Assembly (NCBI RefSeq): GCF_013374995.1 | Contig: NZ_CP056030.1 | Location: 3,070,501 to 3,134,500 of the forward strand | Direction: 5' to 3' | Length of the DNA stretch: 64,000 bases | Source of the DNA: Pseudomonas eucalypticola | GTDB taxonomy: Bacteria; Pseudomonadota; Gammaproteobacteria; Pseudomonadales; Pseudomonadaceae | Shown: one piece after another, positions 15,001 through 22,761 of the stretch | How the letters are laid out: each line of letters starts with the position of its first letter | Position numbering within the stretch: the first letter of the stretch is position 1 | The notes under the pieces: generated by a model | The model's input: only the letters and a program-made list of their open reading frames with translations | Databases searched by the model: none | Told to the model about the DNA's origin: nothing | Made by a program: the position numbers and the translations under genes

Positions 15001-16221
15001 CTACAAAGGCTGTGGTGGGGCAGGCCGCCACAGGGGGGCGCCCTGGGCATCTATCGCCCAATGAGCCTGGCCCGGCCTGATCGCGACGCCACCTACCCAG
15101 CGCTCTCGGTCGCTGTGGTCCGGCCAGTACGCCTGGCTGGCGAGGACCCTTTCACCCAAGGCGGTCAACCGAACCGGCCGGTGTGGCCAAGGCAATTGCG
15201 GCGAGTCTTCGACCAACAGCGGTTGCCTGGCATCGATCAACGGCCGCAGCAGGGCATGGAACATCAGGTCGCCCAGGTACGGCAGCGGTTCGCGTCGGCT
15301 CATCAATTCGGCAAACACTTGGCCGATCGTCACTTCGCCCACCTCGTGGATGTAACGCAGCCCCAGGCGCTCGGTCAGTGACAGGCCATCGGCAATACCC
15401 GGCAGTTCCTGCAGTTGGCGACGCAACGCCGGGGCCAACAGGGGCAACGCCAGATGGTCTTCACGTGCCAGGTCCGCCAGGGCCAGCGGGGAGGGCGCAC
15501 AGTAGGATTGCCAGGCCTGACGCGCCAGGGCAAGCATGGCGGCGTCCACAGGGCGACGCTGCGGCCACAGCCAGGCGAGCAGGTCCGGCGCCAGTTGGCC
15601 GATGCCGATGAAGCGTTGCACGCCCGGCACCTGTCGTACTTCGATCAGCTCCAGGCGTTCAGGCACCTTTGGGAGCCCAGCCAGGGCCCGGATCAGAAAC
15701 AGTTGGTCATAGGCATCGGCCTCGCACCACAACACGTTGTGGCCGGGGCCTGCCAGTTGCGCCAGCGCGTTGTATTCATCCTGTGTTCGCTGCAAAGCGT
15801 CGGCCAGCGGAACATCGAATGTCTGGCTGATGAACGCACTGCGCAAGGCCCGATACGGTTGCGGCGCCACGTCCTGGACCGGGCCCATGCACAGGGGGTC
15901 GGCGAGCATGTGAAAGGCGCCGCGAAAACCGGCCAATTGCAAGCTGTGGGCAATGTCGTTGCCGCAGCGCCAGTGGCCGGTGTTGGCCTCATCGCTGGCC
16001 TCGAAGCCTGGGTGGCGGGCCGCGAAGTCGATGGCGTCGACATGGGCCTTGAGCTTCGGCCAACTGCTGAAGCCCAGCTCCCGAGCCGTCAGCCATTGAG
16101 CGTGGGCGAGTGTCGGTGGTGTCGACGGATTGGTCTCGGCCTTCAGTTGGCGCAGAAGGTCCTTGGCACGCTTGCGCTGCTGTTCAAGGTTGATACGGCC
16201 GTCGTTGGAAGATGCAGGCAT
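15001..16221 (-). CDS. DUF1835 protein with ankyrin-type N-terminal module
   Basis: A 406-residue cytosolic protein of unknown function. Residues 9-70 (LEQQRKRAKDLLRQLKAE... to GFSSWPKLKAHVDAI) match the leader module often found before ankyrin repeats in bacteria, but no ankyrin repeats follow. The rest (HWRCGNDIAHSLQLAGFRG, DPLCMGPVQD, LWCEADAYDQLFLIRAL) is DUF1835-like. Start 16221 is chosen because AAGGAG lies just upstream; the open frame extends further but without codon bias. It converges with the transporter operon and is divergent from the second monooxygenase gene, so it may simply separate the two. Confidence 0.8.
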   Translation of the reverse strand: MPASSNDGRINLEQQRKRAKDLLRQLKAETNPSTPPTLAHAQWLTARELGFSSWPKLKAHVDAIDFAARHPGFEASDEANTGHWRCGNDIAHSLQLAGFRGAFHMLADPLCMGPVQDVAPQPYRALRSAFISQTFDVPLADALQRTQDEYNALAQLAGPGHNVLWCEADAYDQLFLIRALAGLPKVPERLELIEVRQVPGVQRFIGIGQLAPDLLAWLWPQRRPVDAAMLALARQAWQSYCAPSPLALADLAREDHLALPLLAPALRRQLQELPGIADGLSLTERLGLRYIHEVGEVTIGQVFAELMSRREPLPYLGDLMFHALLRPLIDARQPLLVEDSPQLPWPHRPVRLTALGERVLASQAYWPDHSDRERWVGGVAIRPGQAHWAIDAQGAPLWRPAPPQPL

Positions 16222-16480
16222 ACGAACTCCTTGGGCAACCTGGGTCCGCTTCAAGGTCGGGGAGTCGTGATGACAGAAAAACGCATGAACAATCCTGGGC
16301 GCAGCCCTTTCCGCGGATGGCGGCGTGGATAACGCCGGGGAGCCACTATAAGGCAAACATCCCGTTCGAGCCACCGTGCTTATAGCAGTGGCGCATAAGC
16401 GCGCATTTTCGATTATTGGACGCAGCCGGGCGCAACGCGCAAAGCTGGCACTTTTTGCACCGGCACAGGGAACCCTGCCC
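16222..16480. promoter_or_regulatory. Divergent promoter region between DUF1835 gene and monooxygenase gene
   Basis: This 259-bp gap holds no supported gene. It includes an inverted repeat GCTTAT (16378-16383) and ATAAGC (16395-16400), and an AT-rich patch at 16401-16420, plausible elements for the rightward monooxygenase promoter. No specific regulator can be named. Confidence 0.35.
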
Positions 16481-17836
16481 ATGAGCACCGCCCGACAACT
16501 GAAACTCGGCGCTTTCATGCGTCCCGTGAGCATTCATACTGGCGCCTGGCGCTACCCCGGCGCGTGGAAAGACGCCAACTTCAATTTCCAGCACCTCAAG
16601 CGCCTGGCACAGACCCTGGAACGGGGCAAGTTCGACGCGTTTTTCATGGCCGACCACCTGGCCCTCCTGAACATGCCGCTCGATGCCCTGAAACGCAGCC
16701 ATACGGCCACGTCCTTCGAACCCTTCACGCTGCTGTCGGCCCTGAGCCAGGCCACCGAACACCTGGGGCTGGTGGCCACCGCTTCCACCAGCTTCGATGA
16801 ACCCTTCCATATTGCCCGGCGCTTCGCTTCTCTGGACCACCTGAGCAACGGCCGGGCCGGCTGGAACATCGTGACCACCTCCAACCCCGATGCAGCCCTG
16901 AATTTTGGCCTGGAACAGCACCTGGACCACGACCAGCGCTACGCCCGTGCCCGTGAGTTTCATGACGTGGTCACTGGCCTGTGGGACAGTTGGTCCGACG
17001 ATGCTTTCACCCGCGACGTGGCCACTGCCGAGTACTTTGACCCAGCCAAGTTGCATACCCTCAACCACCGCGGCGAGCATTTGTCGGTGCGCGGCCCGTT
17101 GCACATCGCCCGGCCTGTGCAAGGCTGGCCGGTGATCGTCCAGGCTGGCGCTTCGGAGCCAGCTCGGCAACTGGCCGCCGAGACCGCCGATGTTATTTTC
17201 GCCGCACCCGGCAACCTGGAAGAAGGCCGGGCCTTCTACGCTGACGTCAAGGCCCGCTTGGCACCGTTGGGCCGTGAACGCGACCAGTTGAAAATCCTCC
17301 CCGCGGCCTTTGTGGTGGTGGGTGATACCGTGCAGCAGGCCCGCGAAACCCGCGCGCGGCTCGACAGCCTGGTGCATTACGAGAGCGCGATTGCCTCACT
17401 GTCCATCGCCTTGGGCACCGACGCATCACGCTTCGACCCCGACGCCTTCCTGCCGCCAGTACCGCAGACCAACGATAGCCAGAGCAGCCGTGAGCGGGTG
17501 CTGGCCCTGGCCGACCGCGAGCAACTGACCGTGCGGCAGCTGGCCCAGCGCCTGGGGGGTTATGCCGGATTGGCGTTCGTGGGCACCGCGCAGACGATCG
17601 CCGATGAGATGCAGGAATGGCTGGACGGCGAAGGCAGTGATGGCTTCAACGTGATGTTCCCGTGGCTACCGGGCGGGCTGGACGATTTTGTCGACAAGGT
17701 GGTGCCGGAACTGCAGGGGCGGGGGATTTTCAGGCGAGAGTATGAGGGCGCGACGTTACGCGAGAACCTGGGGTTGGCGCGGCCGGCGAACCGGTTCTTT
17801 ACTGCGGATCAGGCTTCGCCCGAAAAAAAAATATAG
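16481..17836 (+). CDS. Second FMN-dependent monooxygenase, NtaA/SnaA/DszA family
   Basis: A 451-residue LLM-class flavin monooxygenase, paralogous to the one at 8689. Shared hallmarks are LGLVATASTSFDEPFHIARRFASLDHL, GRAGWNIVTTSNP, REFHDVVTGLWDSWSDDAF and SDGFNVMFPW. Start 16481 is the first ATG that begins the conserved N-terminus (LKLGAFMRP); upstream codons lack family similarity. Transcribed separately from the nine-gene operon, with its own upstream region. Two such enzymes in 10 kb suggest sequential or parallel oxidation of organosulfur substrates; the substrate is unknown. Confidence 0.92.
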   Translation: MSTARQLKLGAFMRPVSIHTGAWRYPGAWKDANFNFQHLKRLAQTLERGKFDAFFMADHLALLNMPLDALKRSHTATSFEPFTLLSALSQATEHLGLVATASTSFDEPFHIARRFASLDHLSNGRAGWNIVTTSNPDAALNFGLEQHLDHDQRYARAREFHDVVTGLWDSWSDDAFTRDVATAEYFDPAKLHTLNHRGEHLSVRGPLHIARPVQGWPVIVQAGASEPARQLAAETADVIFAAPGNLEEGRAFYADVKARLAPLGRERDQLKILPAAFVVVGDTVQQARETRARLDSLVHYESAIASLSIALGTDASRFDPDAFLPPVPQTNDSQSSRERVLALADREQLTVRQLAQRLGGYAGLAFVGTAQTIADEMQEWLDGEGSDGFNVMFPWLPGGLDDFVDKVVPELQGRGIFRREYEGATLRENLGLARPANRFFTADQASPEKKI

Positions 17837-17840
17837 CAAG

Positions 17841-17860
17841 ACGCGGCCTCACGGCCGCGT
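17841..17860. terminator. Hairpin between convergent genes
   Basis: ACGCGGCC and GGCCGCGT form a perfect 8-bp stem with a 4-base loop, four bases after the monooxygenase stop and just before the stop of xenA. There is no T-run, so it may be a REP-type element acting as a bidirectional transcription boundary. The following GTGCTACAG links it to the REP family described at 39874, 42779 and 45085. Confidence 0.6.
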
Positions 17861-17880
17861 GCTACAGAATGACGACTCGC

Positions 17881-18972
17881 TTAGCGGTAACGCTCAAGCC
17901 AATGCGCGTAAGGCGCTGGCAGCGTCCAGGATGCGTTGTCTACGCCCAGTTCCTTGGCCGCGAAGTACGCCCAGTGCGGGTCGGCCAGGTGCGCGCGGCC
18001 CACCGAGACCAGGTCCAGTTGGCCTGCCTTCAACGCGCCGTCCGCCAGTTGAGGGGTGCCGAAGCCCCAGGCCGAGGTGACCGGCAAGCCGGCTTCGCGG
18101 CGCACGCGTTCAGCGATCGGCCCCAGGAACGCCGGGCCCCAGGGAATGTTGGTGTCAGGAATGGTGAAGCCGACGCTGACGCTGAGCAGGTCCAGGCCAC
18201 CGGCCTTGAAGCGGCGAGCCAGTTCAATGGATTCTGCAAGGGTCTGCTCGTCGCGACCGTCATATTCCACCACGCCGAAACGTGCCGTCAGTGGCAGGTG
18301 CTCGGGCCAGACTTCACGCACCGCCGCCAGGGTTTCCAAGAGGAAACGGCTACGGTTGTCGAAGCTGCCACCGTAGGCGTCGGTACGCTGGTTGGCGTGT
18401 TCGCTGAAGAAGCTCTGGCCCAGGTAACCGTGGGCAAAGTGCAGCTCGATCCACTCAAAGCCAGCCTCAAGGGCGCGGCGGGCGGCGTCGACGAAGTTCT
18501 GGCGAACCCGGGCGATATCGTCCAGGGTCATGGCCTTGGGCACTTTCGGCAGGTTGGCGCCGAACGCGATGGCGGAAGGGGCCAGGGTGTCCCAACCTTC
18601 AGGGTTGCCCTCGGCAATATGGTCGTCGCCTTCCCACGGGCGGTTGGCGCTGGCCTTGCGGCCGGCGTGGGCAATCTGGATGCCCGGCACCGCGCCGCCG
18701 GCCTTGATGGCCTGCACGATCGGTACGAAGGCCTGGGCGTGCTCGTCGCTCCAGATACCGGCGCAGCCGGGCGTGATACGCCCTTCAGGCGCCACGGCAG
18801 TGGCTTCGACCACCACCAGCCCAGCACCACCACGGGCCAGGCCGGCCAGGTGGACATGGTGCCAGTCGTTCACCAGGCCGTCCTTTGCCGAGTATTGGCA
18901 CATCGGCGGAATCGCGATGCGGTTGCGCAGGGTGACGTCCTTCAGGGTAAAGGGCTCGAACAGTGCGGACAT
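17881..18972 (-). CDS. xenA: Xenobiotic reductase XenA (old yellow enzyme family)
   Basis: An FMN-containing NAD(P)H-dependent ene/nitro-reductase of 363 residues, the same length as P. putida XenA and extremely close to it by memory. It reduces activated C=C bonds, nitrate esters and nitroaromatics. IPPMCQY carries Cys25, known to tune the flavin in XenA; HFAHGYLGQSFFS holds the active-site histidine pair; IQIAHAGRK and SAWGFGTPQ fit the barrel. Start 18972 follows TGGAG; upstream codons are not conserved. It is divergent from an ArsR-type regulator with a perfect palindrome between them, which probably controls it. Confidence 0.95.
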   Translation of the reverse strand: MSALFEPFTLKDVTLRNRIAIPPMCQYSAKDGLVNDWHHVHLAGLARGGAGLVVVEATAVAPEGRITPGCAGIWSDEHAQAFVPIVQAIKAGGAVPGIQIAHAGRKASANRPWEGDDHIAEGNPEGWDTLAPSAIAFGANLPKVPKAMTLDDIARVRQNFVDAARRALEAGFEWIELHFAHGYLGQSFFSEHANQRTDAYGGSFDNRSRFLLETLAAVREVWPEHLPLTARFGVVEYDGRDEQTLAESIELARRFKAGGLDLLSVSVGFTIPDTNIPWGPAFLGPIAERVRREAGLPVTSAWGFGTPQLADGALKAGQLDLVSVGRAHLADPHWAYFAAKELGVDNASWTLPAPYAHWLERYR

Positions 18973-19004
18973 GTGCAGACTCCAGGGAAATGGACTAGAT
19001 TCGG

Positions 19005-19026
19005 TTGTTCGATCATAATCGAACAA
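19005..19026. promoter_or_regulatory. Perfect palindromic operator between xenA and the ArsR-type gene
   Basis: TTGTTCGAT, spacer CATA, ATCGAACAA form a perfect 9-bp dyad located 32 bp upstream of the xenA start and 26 bp upstream of the regulator's likely start. Its size and position fit a dimeric winged-helix repressor site controlling both divergent genes. Confidence 0.75.
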
Positions 19027-19052
19027 TGGCATTTTATGGAAGCCTCGATATC

Positions 19053-19361
19053 ATGTGCGCCATGCGAGCCTATACCCACCCCAATCCTGAAGACTTCACC
19101 CTGGAACGTTTGCTCTATGCACTGAGCGACCCCGTGCGCATGGGCATCGTGCGCTGCCTGGCCAACGTCGAGGAGGCCAGCTGTGGTGAACTGGATGGCG
19201 GGCGGCCGAAATCGAGCATGTCCCACCATTTCCGTGTGCTGCGTGACGCAGGGCTGGTGTATACGCGAAGCGTGGGCACCAGCCACATGAACTCGTTGCG
19301 AACCGAGGCGCTGAACGGGCGGTTTCCGGGGTTGCTGGCCAGCATCCTGGCCCAGCGTTGA
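19053..19361 (+). CDS. ArsR-family winged-helix transcriptional regulator
   Basis: A 102-residue DNA-binding protein. The helix-turn-helix region (LLYALSDPVRMGIVRCLANVEEASCGEL, SSMSHHFRVLRDAGLVYTRSVG) is typical of ArsR/SmtB-like repressors. The metal-binding CVC motif of arsenic or zinc sensors is absent, so it probably senses an organic electrophile or redox state. Start 19053 follows TGGAAG; ATG 19062 is an alternative, and an earlier in-frame start at 19005 would lie within the operator. Divergent from xenA, it is the obvious candidate regulator of that gene. Confidence 0.85.
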   Translation: MCAMRAYTHPNPEDFTLERLLYALSDPVRMGIVRCLANVEEASCGELDGGRPKSSMSHHFRVLRDAGLVYTRSVGTSHMNSLRTEALNGRFPGLLASILAQR

Positions 19362-19379
19362 TGCCCCCGGGGTTGCTCC

Positions 19380-20567
19380 TCACTCGCCGCCTTTCATCCG
19401 GCGCGCCACTGCGTAGAGCCCCAACCCCACCACCGCGGTCGCCGCGCCGATGTAGCCGGTGCTGGTCCAGCCCAGGCCTGCGGTGATCGCCATGCCGCCA
19501 AACCATGGCCCCAAGGCGTTTGCCAGGTTGAACGCGGCATGATTGGAGGCCGCCGCCAGGCTGGGCGCCTGGTGGGCGATGTCCATCAGGCGGATCTGCA
19601 GCGGTGACGCCAGGGCCACCATGGTGCCCACCAGGCCGATGCCCAGCATCACGCCCCATAGCGAACCCGCGGCGAACGGGAAGAACAGCAGCACGGCCAT
19701 GGACCAGACCAGCAGCAGGCCGACCGCGCGGAACCCCAGACGGTCGAACAGTTTGCCACCGGCGATGTTGCCGATGATGCCGCCCACGCCGAATGCCGCC
19801 AGGCCGAACGGAATCCACTCAGGGGCCACCTGGGTGACGTCGAGCATGGTGGGGGCCAGGTAACTGAACACGCAGAACATCCCGGCGAACCCGATCGCGC
19901 CAATGGCCAGGGCCATCCATACCTGGGGTTGGGTGAAGGCGAGCAATTCGCGCCGTGGGTCGCTGCGCGGTTCGTCGCGACGGTCCGGCACATAACGCCA
20001 GACCAGGGCGATGGTGCACAGCGCAATGGCGGCCACCAGCGCAAATGCCGAGCGCCAGCCGAAGAACTGCCCCAGGAACGTGGCGATCGGGTTGCCCAGC
20101 AGCATTGCCAGGGTCAGGCCCATCATCACCCGTGCAACGGCGCCGGCGCGCTTGTTGGCCGGCACCATGCTGGAGGCCACCACCGCGGCAATGCCGAAGA
20201 AGGCGCCATGGGGCAGGCCGCTGATGAAGCGGAACACCACCAGCGCGCCAAAGCTGGGGGTGAAGGCCGTGGCGGCGTTGCCCAGTGCGTACAGGGCCAT
20301 CAACAACAGCAGCATGTGCTTGCGCAGCAGTTTGGCGCCCAGGATCGCCAGCAGCGGCGCACCCACCATTACCCCCAGCGCGTAAGCACTGATGGCATGG
20401 CCGACCTGGGGCTCGCTCAGGTGCAGGTTGCTGGCAATGTCGGGCATCAGGCCCATGATGGCGAACTCGCCGGTGCCGATGGCGAAGCTCCCCACGGCCA
20501 TGGCCGCTTCCATTTTGGCGGCGTCGCGAGCGGGCAGTACATGCCCGGGTGTTTGCTGGATGGACAT
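19380..20567 (-). CDS. MFS transporter, DHA1/AraJ-like efflux type
   Basis: A 395-residue, 12-helix major facilitator protein. The motif GALVVFRFISGLPHGAFFGIAAVVASSMVP is characteristic of AraJ/YdhP-like DHA1 members, and GGKLFDRLGFRAVG is the repeated motif-A type loop. Start 20567 follows GGAAAG; the upstream in-frame extension is not conserved. It converges on the ArsR-type gene with 18 bp between stops. Likely exports a small toxic molecule or sugar-like compound; substrate unknown. Confidence 0.88.
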   Translation of the reverse strand: MSIQQTPGHVLPARDAAKMEAAMAVGSFAIGTGEFAIMGLMPDIASNLHLSEPQVGHAISAYALGVMVGAPLLAILGAKLLRKHMLLLLMALYALGNAATAFTPSFGALVVFRFISGLPHGAFFGIAAVVASSMVPANKRAGAVARVMMGLTLAMLLGNPIATFLGQFFGWRSAFALVAAIALCTIALVWRYVPDRRDEPRSDPRRELLAFTQPQVWMALAIGAIGFAGMFCVFSYLAPTMLDVTQVAPEWIPFGLAAFGVGGIIGNIAGGKLFDRLGFRAVGLLLVWSMAVLLFFPFAAGSLWGVMLGIGLVGTMVALASPLQIRLMDIAHQAPSLAAASNHAAFNLANALGPWFGGMAITAGLGWTSTGYIGAATAVVGLGLYAVARRMKGGE

Positions 20568-20728
20568 GCGTCTTTCCGTTCTCAAGTCAGTGCTGAAAGG
20601 CAAACCGCCGATGATAGCGAAATGGCGGCGAAGGCGTCTAGAACAGCTGTTTGCGGGATAGTTCCACGCCGTTGCACGAAAGCCGGGAGGGCTCGCGGTG
20701 CCCAGCCACCGGTCCGGCGCGGTGCTCC

Positions 20729-20750
20729 CCCGGCGGAACAACCCGCCGGG
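20729..20750. terminator. GC-rich hairpin upstream of small stress-type gene
   Basis: CCCGGCGG and CCGCCGGG make a perfect 8-bp stem with loop AACAAC in the 227-bp gap between the MFS start (20567) and the small gene at 20795. No T-run follows. It may be a leader structure or a boundary element. Apart from this the gap shows only promoter-like sequence. Confidence 0.35.
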
Positions 20751-20794
20751 TGCCGAGGACGAACATAGACAAACCACGAAAAGGAGCCGCCGCC

Positions 20795-20965
20795 ATGACC
20801 CAGCCCACCCGTTCCGGCCAGCACCCCGACCGCAGTCATCCCCCAGGGGAAGTGGAGCGCGACAACGACGCTCACCGCGCCGATACCCCCAAAGAGCGTA
20901 CACGCGACTCCACGGCCCAGGAGACCGCCCGGGAAGTCACGCCTGGTAGCAAACCGGCTGGCTGA
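20795..20965 (+). CDS. Small hydrophilic hypothetical protein
   Basis: A 56-residue, highly charged, probably disordered cytosolic protein (ERDNDAHRADTPKERTRD). The start at 20795 is set by AAAGGAG eight bases upstream; the longer open frame has no coding bias. It opens a run of small stress-type genes on the same strand (lipoprotein at 21031, SDR at 21238), so co-regulation in stationary phase or osmotic stress is plausible. I recognise no domain. Confidence 0.65.
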   Translation: MTQPTRSGQHPDRSHPPGEVERDNDAHRADTPKERTRDSTAQETAREVTPGSKPAG

Positions 20966-21030
20966 ATCTGGCTGAACTTTTCGCCGCCCCACCGCCTCCC
21001 TTGTTAACCACCCCACAAGGAGACTGGACC

Positions 21031-21213
21031 ATGAAACCGCTGAAGTTGCTGGGCCTGGCCTGCTGCGTCTTGACGCTGCATGGCTGCTTCAACGAAACCG
21101 ACCACCCGGCCAAGGACGCGGACCGCAGCAAGGCGTCAGTGCAGATGCAGAAACCGGACGCGCCCACCGGCGAAGCCACCCCTCAAGGTGAGCCGTCCAA
21201 AGCCAACCAGTGA
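21031..21213 (+). CDS. Small lipoprotein
   Basis: A 60-residue protein with a lipoprotein signal (LLGLACCVLTLHGC, lipid attachment at Cys20 or nearby) followed by a short, polar, disordered tail rich in Lys, Asp and Pro. AAGGAG precedes ATG 21031. It lies between the small hydrophilic protein and the Tat-exported SDR and probably shares their regulation. Function unknown. Confidence 0.75.
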   Translation: MKPLKLLGLACCVLTLHGCFNETDHPAKDADRSKASVQMQKPDAPTGEATPQGEPSKANQ

Positions 21214-21237
21214 CCCGTAGCGCCCAGGAGCCTGCCC

Positions 21238-22236
21238 ATGGATGAATTCAAGACTTCACGCCGCTACCTGCTGCAAGGTGCAGCCATCACCGCCGCCGTT
21301 GGCTTCACCGCCCCGGCGCTGGCCCAGTCGACCACGCCCGGCGCCACCGCGGCCACCCCGCTGCGCAATCCCCAGGGCGGTTTCCCCAAACCGCCCTTTA
21401 CCGAGCAGTCGCAACCCTGGCCAGGCCTGGCCAGCAAGATGAACCCGCGCCCGGACCACGGTGAAGACAGTTACCAGGGCTCGGGGCAGTTGAGCGGGCG
21501 TCGCGCCCTGATCACGGGGGGCGACTCGGGGATAGGCCGCGCGGTGGCCATTGCCTTTGCCCGCGAGGGTGCAGACGTGGCCATCAATTATCTGCCGGCC
21601 GAGGAGGCGGATGCCCAGGAGGTGGTGAAGCTGATCCGCGACGCCGGGCGCAAGGCCGTGGCCATTCCCGGCGACTTGCGGGATCCGGACTTCTGTCGCA
21701 ACCTGGTGCAACAGGCGCATACCGCGCTCGGTGGCCTCGACATTCTGGTCAGCAACGCCGGGCGCCAGCACAGCTACGACTCGATCCTGGACATCCCCGA
21801 CGAACAATTCGACTGGACAGTGAAAACCAACCTCTACGCCATGTTCTGGGTCACCAAGGCGGCGGTGGCGCTGATGCCCGAAGGCTCGGCGATTGTCTAC
21901 ACCGCCTCGGTGAATGCCTACGACCCGTCGAAAAACCTGTTGGACTACGCCATGACCAAGGCCGGTATCGCCAATTTCAGCAAGGGCCTGGCCAAGCAGC
22001 TGGCGGACCGTGGCATCCGTGTCAACGCCGTGGCGCCGGGGCCGTTCTGGACGCCCTTGCAAGTCAGCGGCGGGCAGACGATGGAGAAGCTCAAGTCGTT
22101 CGGCAGCGACACGCCACTGAAACGTCCAGGGCAACCGGCGGAGATCGCCGGGCTGTATGTGCAGCTGGCGTCCGCGAAGTCCACCTACGTCACGGGCCAG
22201 GTGTTCGGGGCTTCCGGCGGTGCCGGGCAGCCTTGA
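21238..22236 (+). CDS. Short-chain dehydrogenase/reductase with Tat signal
   Basis: A 332-residue SDR oxidoreductase similar in layout to E. coli YghA. The N-terminus TSRRYLLQGAAITAAVGF ending ALAQ is a twin-arginine signal, so the folded, NAD(P)-loaded enzyme would be exported. The core has the cofactor motif TGGDSGIG, NAG (SNAGRQH), Ser in the YTASVNAY region and the active-site YAMTK. PGPFWTP is also conserved. AGGAG precedes ATG 21238. The substrate is unknown; relatives accompany general stress genes in Pseudomonas. Confidence 0.9.
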   Translation: MDEFKTSRRYLLQGAAITAAVGFTAPALAQSTTPGATAATPLRNPQGGFPKPPFTEQSQPWPGLASKMNPRPDHGEDSYQGSGQLSGRRALITGGDSGIGRAVAIAFAREGADVAINYLPAEEADAQEVVKLIRDAGRKAVAIPGDLRDPDFCRNLVQQAHTALGGLDILVSNAGRQHSYDSILDIPDEQFDWTVKTNLYAMFWVTKAAVALMPEGSAIVYTASVNAYDPSKNLLDYAMTKAGIANFSKGLAKQLADRGIRVNAVAPGPFWTPLQVSGGQTMEKLKSFGSDTPLKRPGQPAEIAGLYVQLASAKSTYVTGQVFGASGGAGQP

Positions 22237-22330
22237 GGCGCACATGCGCGGCAAAGGTGGCAGATAGCTAGCATCGACCGCCGCGGCCATTGGTGAAACA
22301 CTCGACGCCTCTAACGCAAGCGGGGGTGTC

Positions 22331-22747
22331 GTGGATATCCAATGGCAGGAGCTGCAAACGATTCAGGGCGACGTCATCGTCATTGAAGATGACCCCACGC
22401 TACGGGCGCTGATGGTCGACATTGTCGAGCAGCTCAATGCGCATTGCGTGGCCTTCGACACGGCTGACGACGCCCTGATCTATATGCTGCAGGCCGACCG
22501 TGCGTTCGCCTTGCTGATCGCCGATCATGGCGTACCCGGTACGATCCAGGGCACGGAGCTGTCGGCCATGGTCCAGCAGAAATGGCCGGACGTGGGGGTG
22601 ATCCTCACCTCAGGTTACCTGCTGGAACCCTCGACACTGCCCCCCAACGTTGTCTATCTGCTTAAACCATGGTCACTCGATGGCCTGGTGACGGCTATCG
22701 CAGGCCTGGTGCAACCCGGCGTCGCGCTGCACAAGACGGCCGGGTAG
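22331..22747 (+). CDS. Single-domain response regulator receiver protein
   Basis: A 138-residue receiver (CheY-like) domain without output domain. The acidic pair is at IEDD (residues 19-21), the phospho-acceptor is probably Asp65 in LLIADHGVPG, Ser/Thr is in ILTSGYL, and the conserved lysine is in LLKPW (Lys112). Start is GTG at 22331 with a weak GGGGG ribosome site, so the exact start is uncertain. No histidine kinase is adjacent; the partner must lie elsewhere. Confidence 0.82.
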   Translation: MDIQWQELQTIQGDVIVIEDDPTLRALMVDIVEQLNAHCVAFDTADDALIYMLQADRAFALLIADHGVPGTIQGTELSAMVQQKWPDVGVILTSGYLLEPSTLPPNVVYLLKPWSLDGLVTAIAGLVQPGVALHKTAG

Positions 22748-22761
22748 GGCCCGGCCACCGT

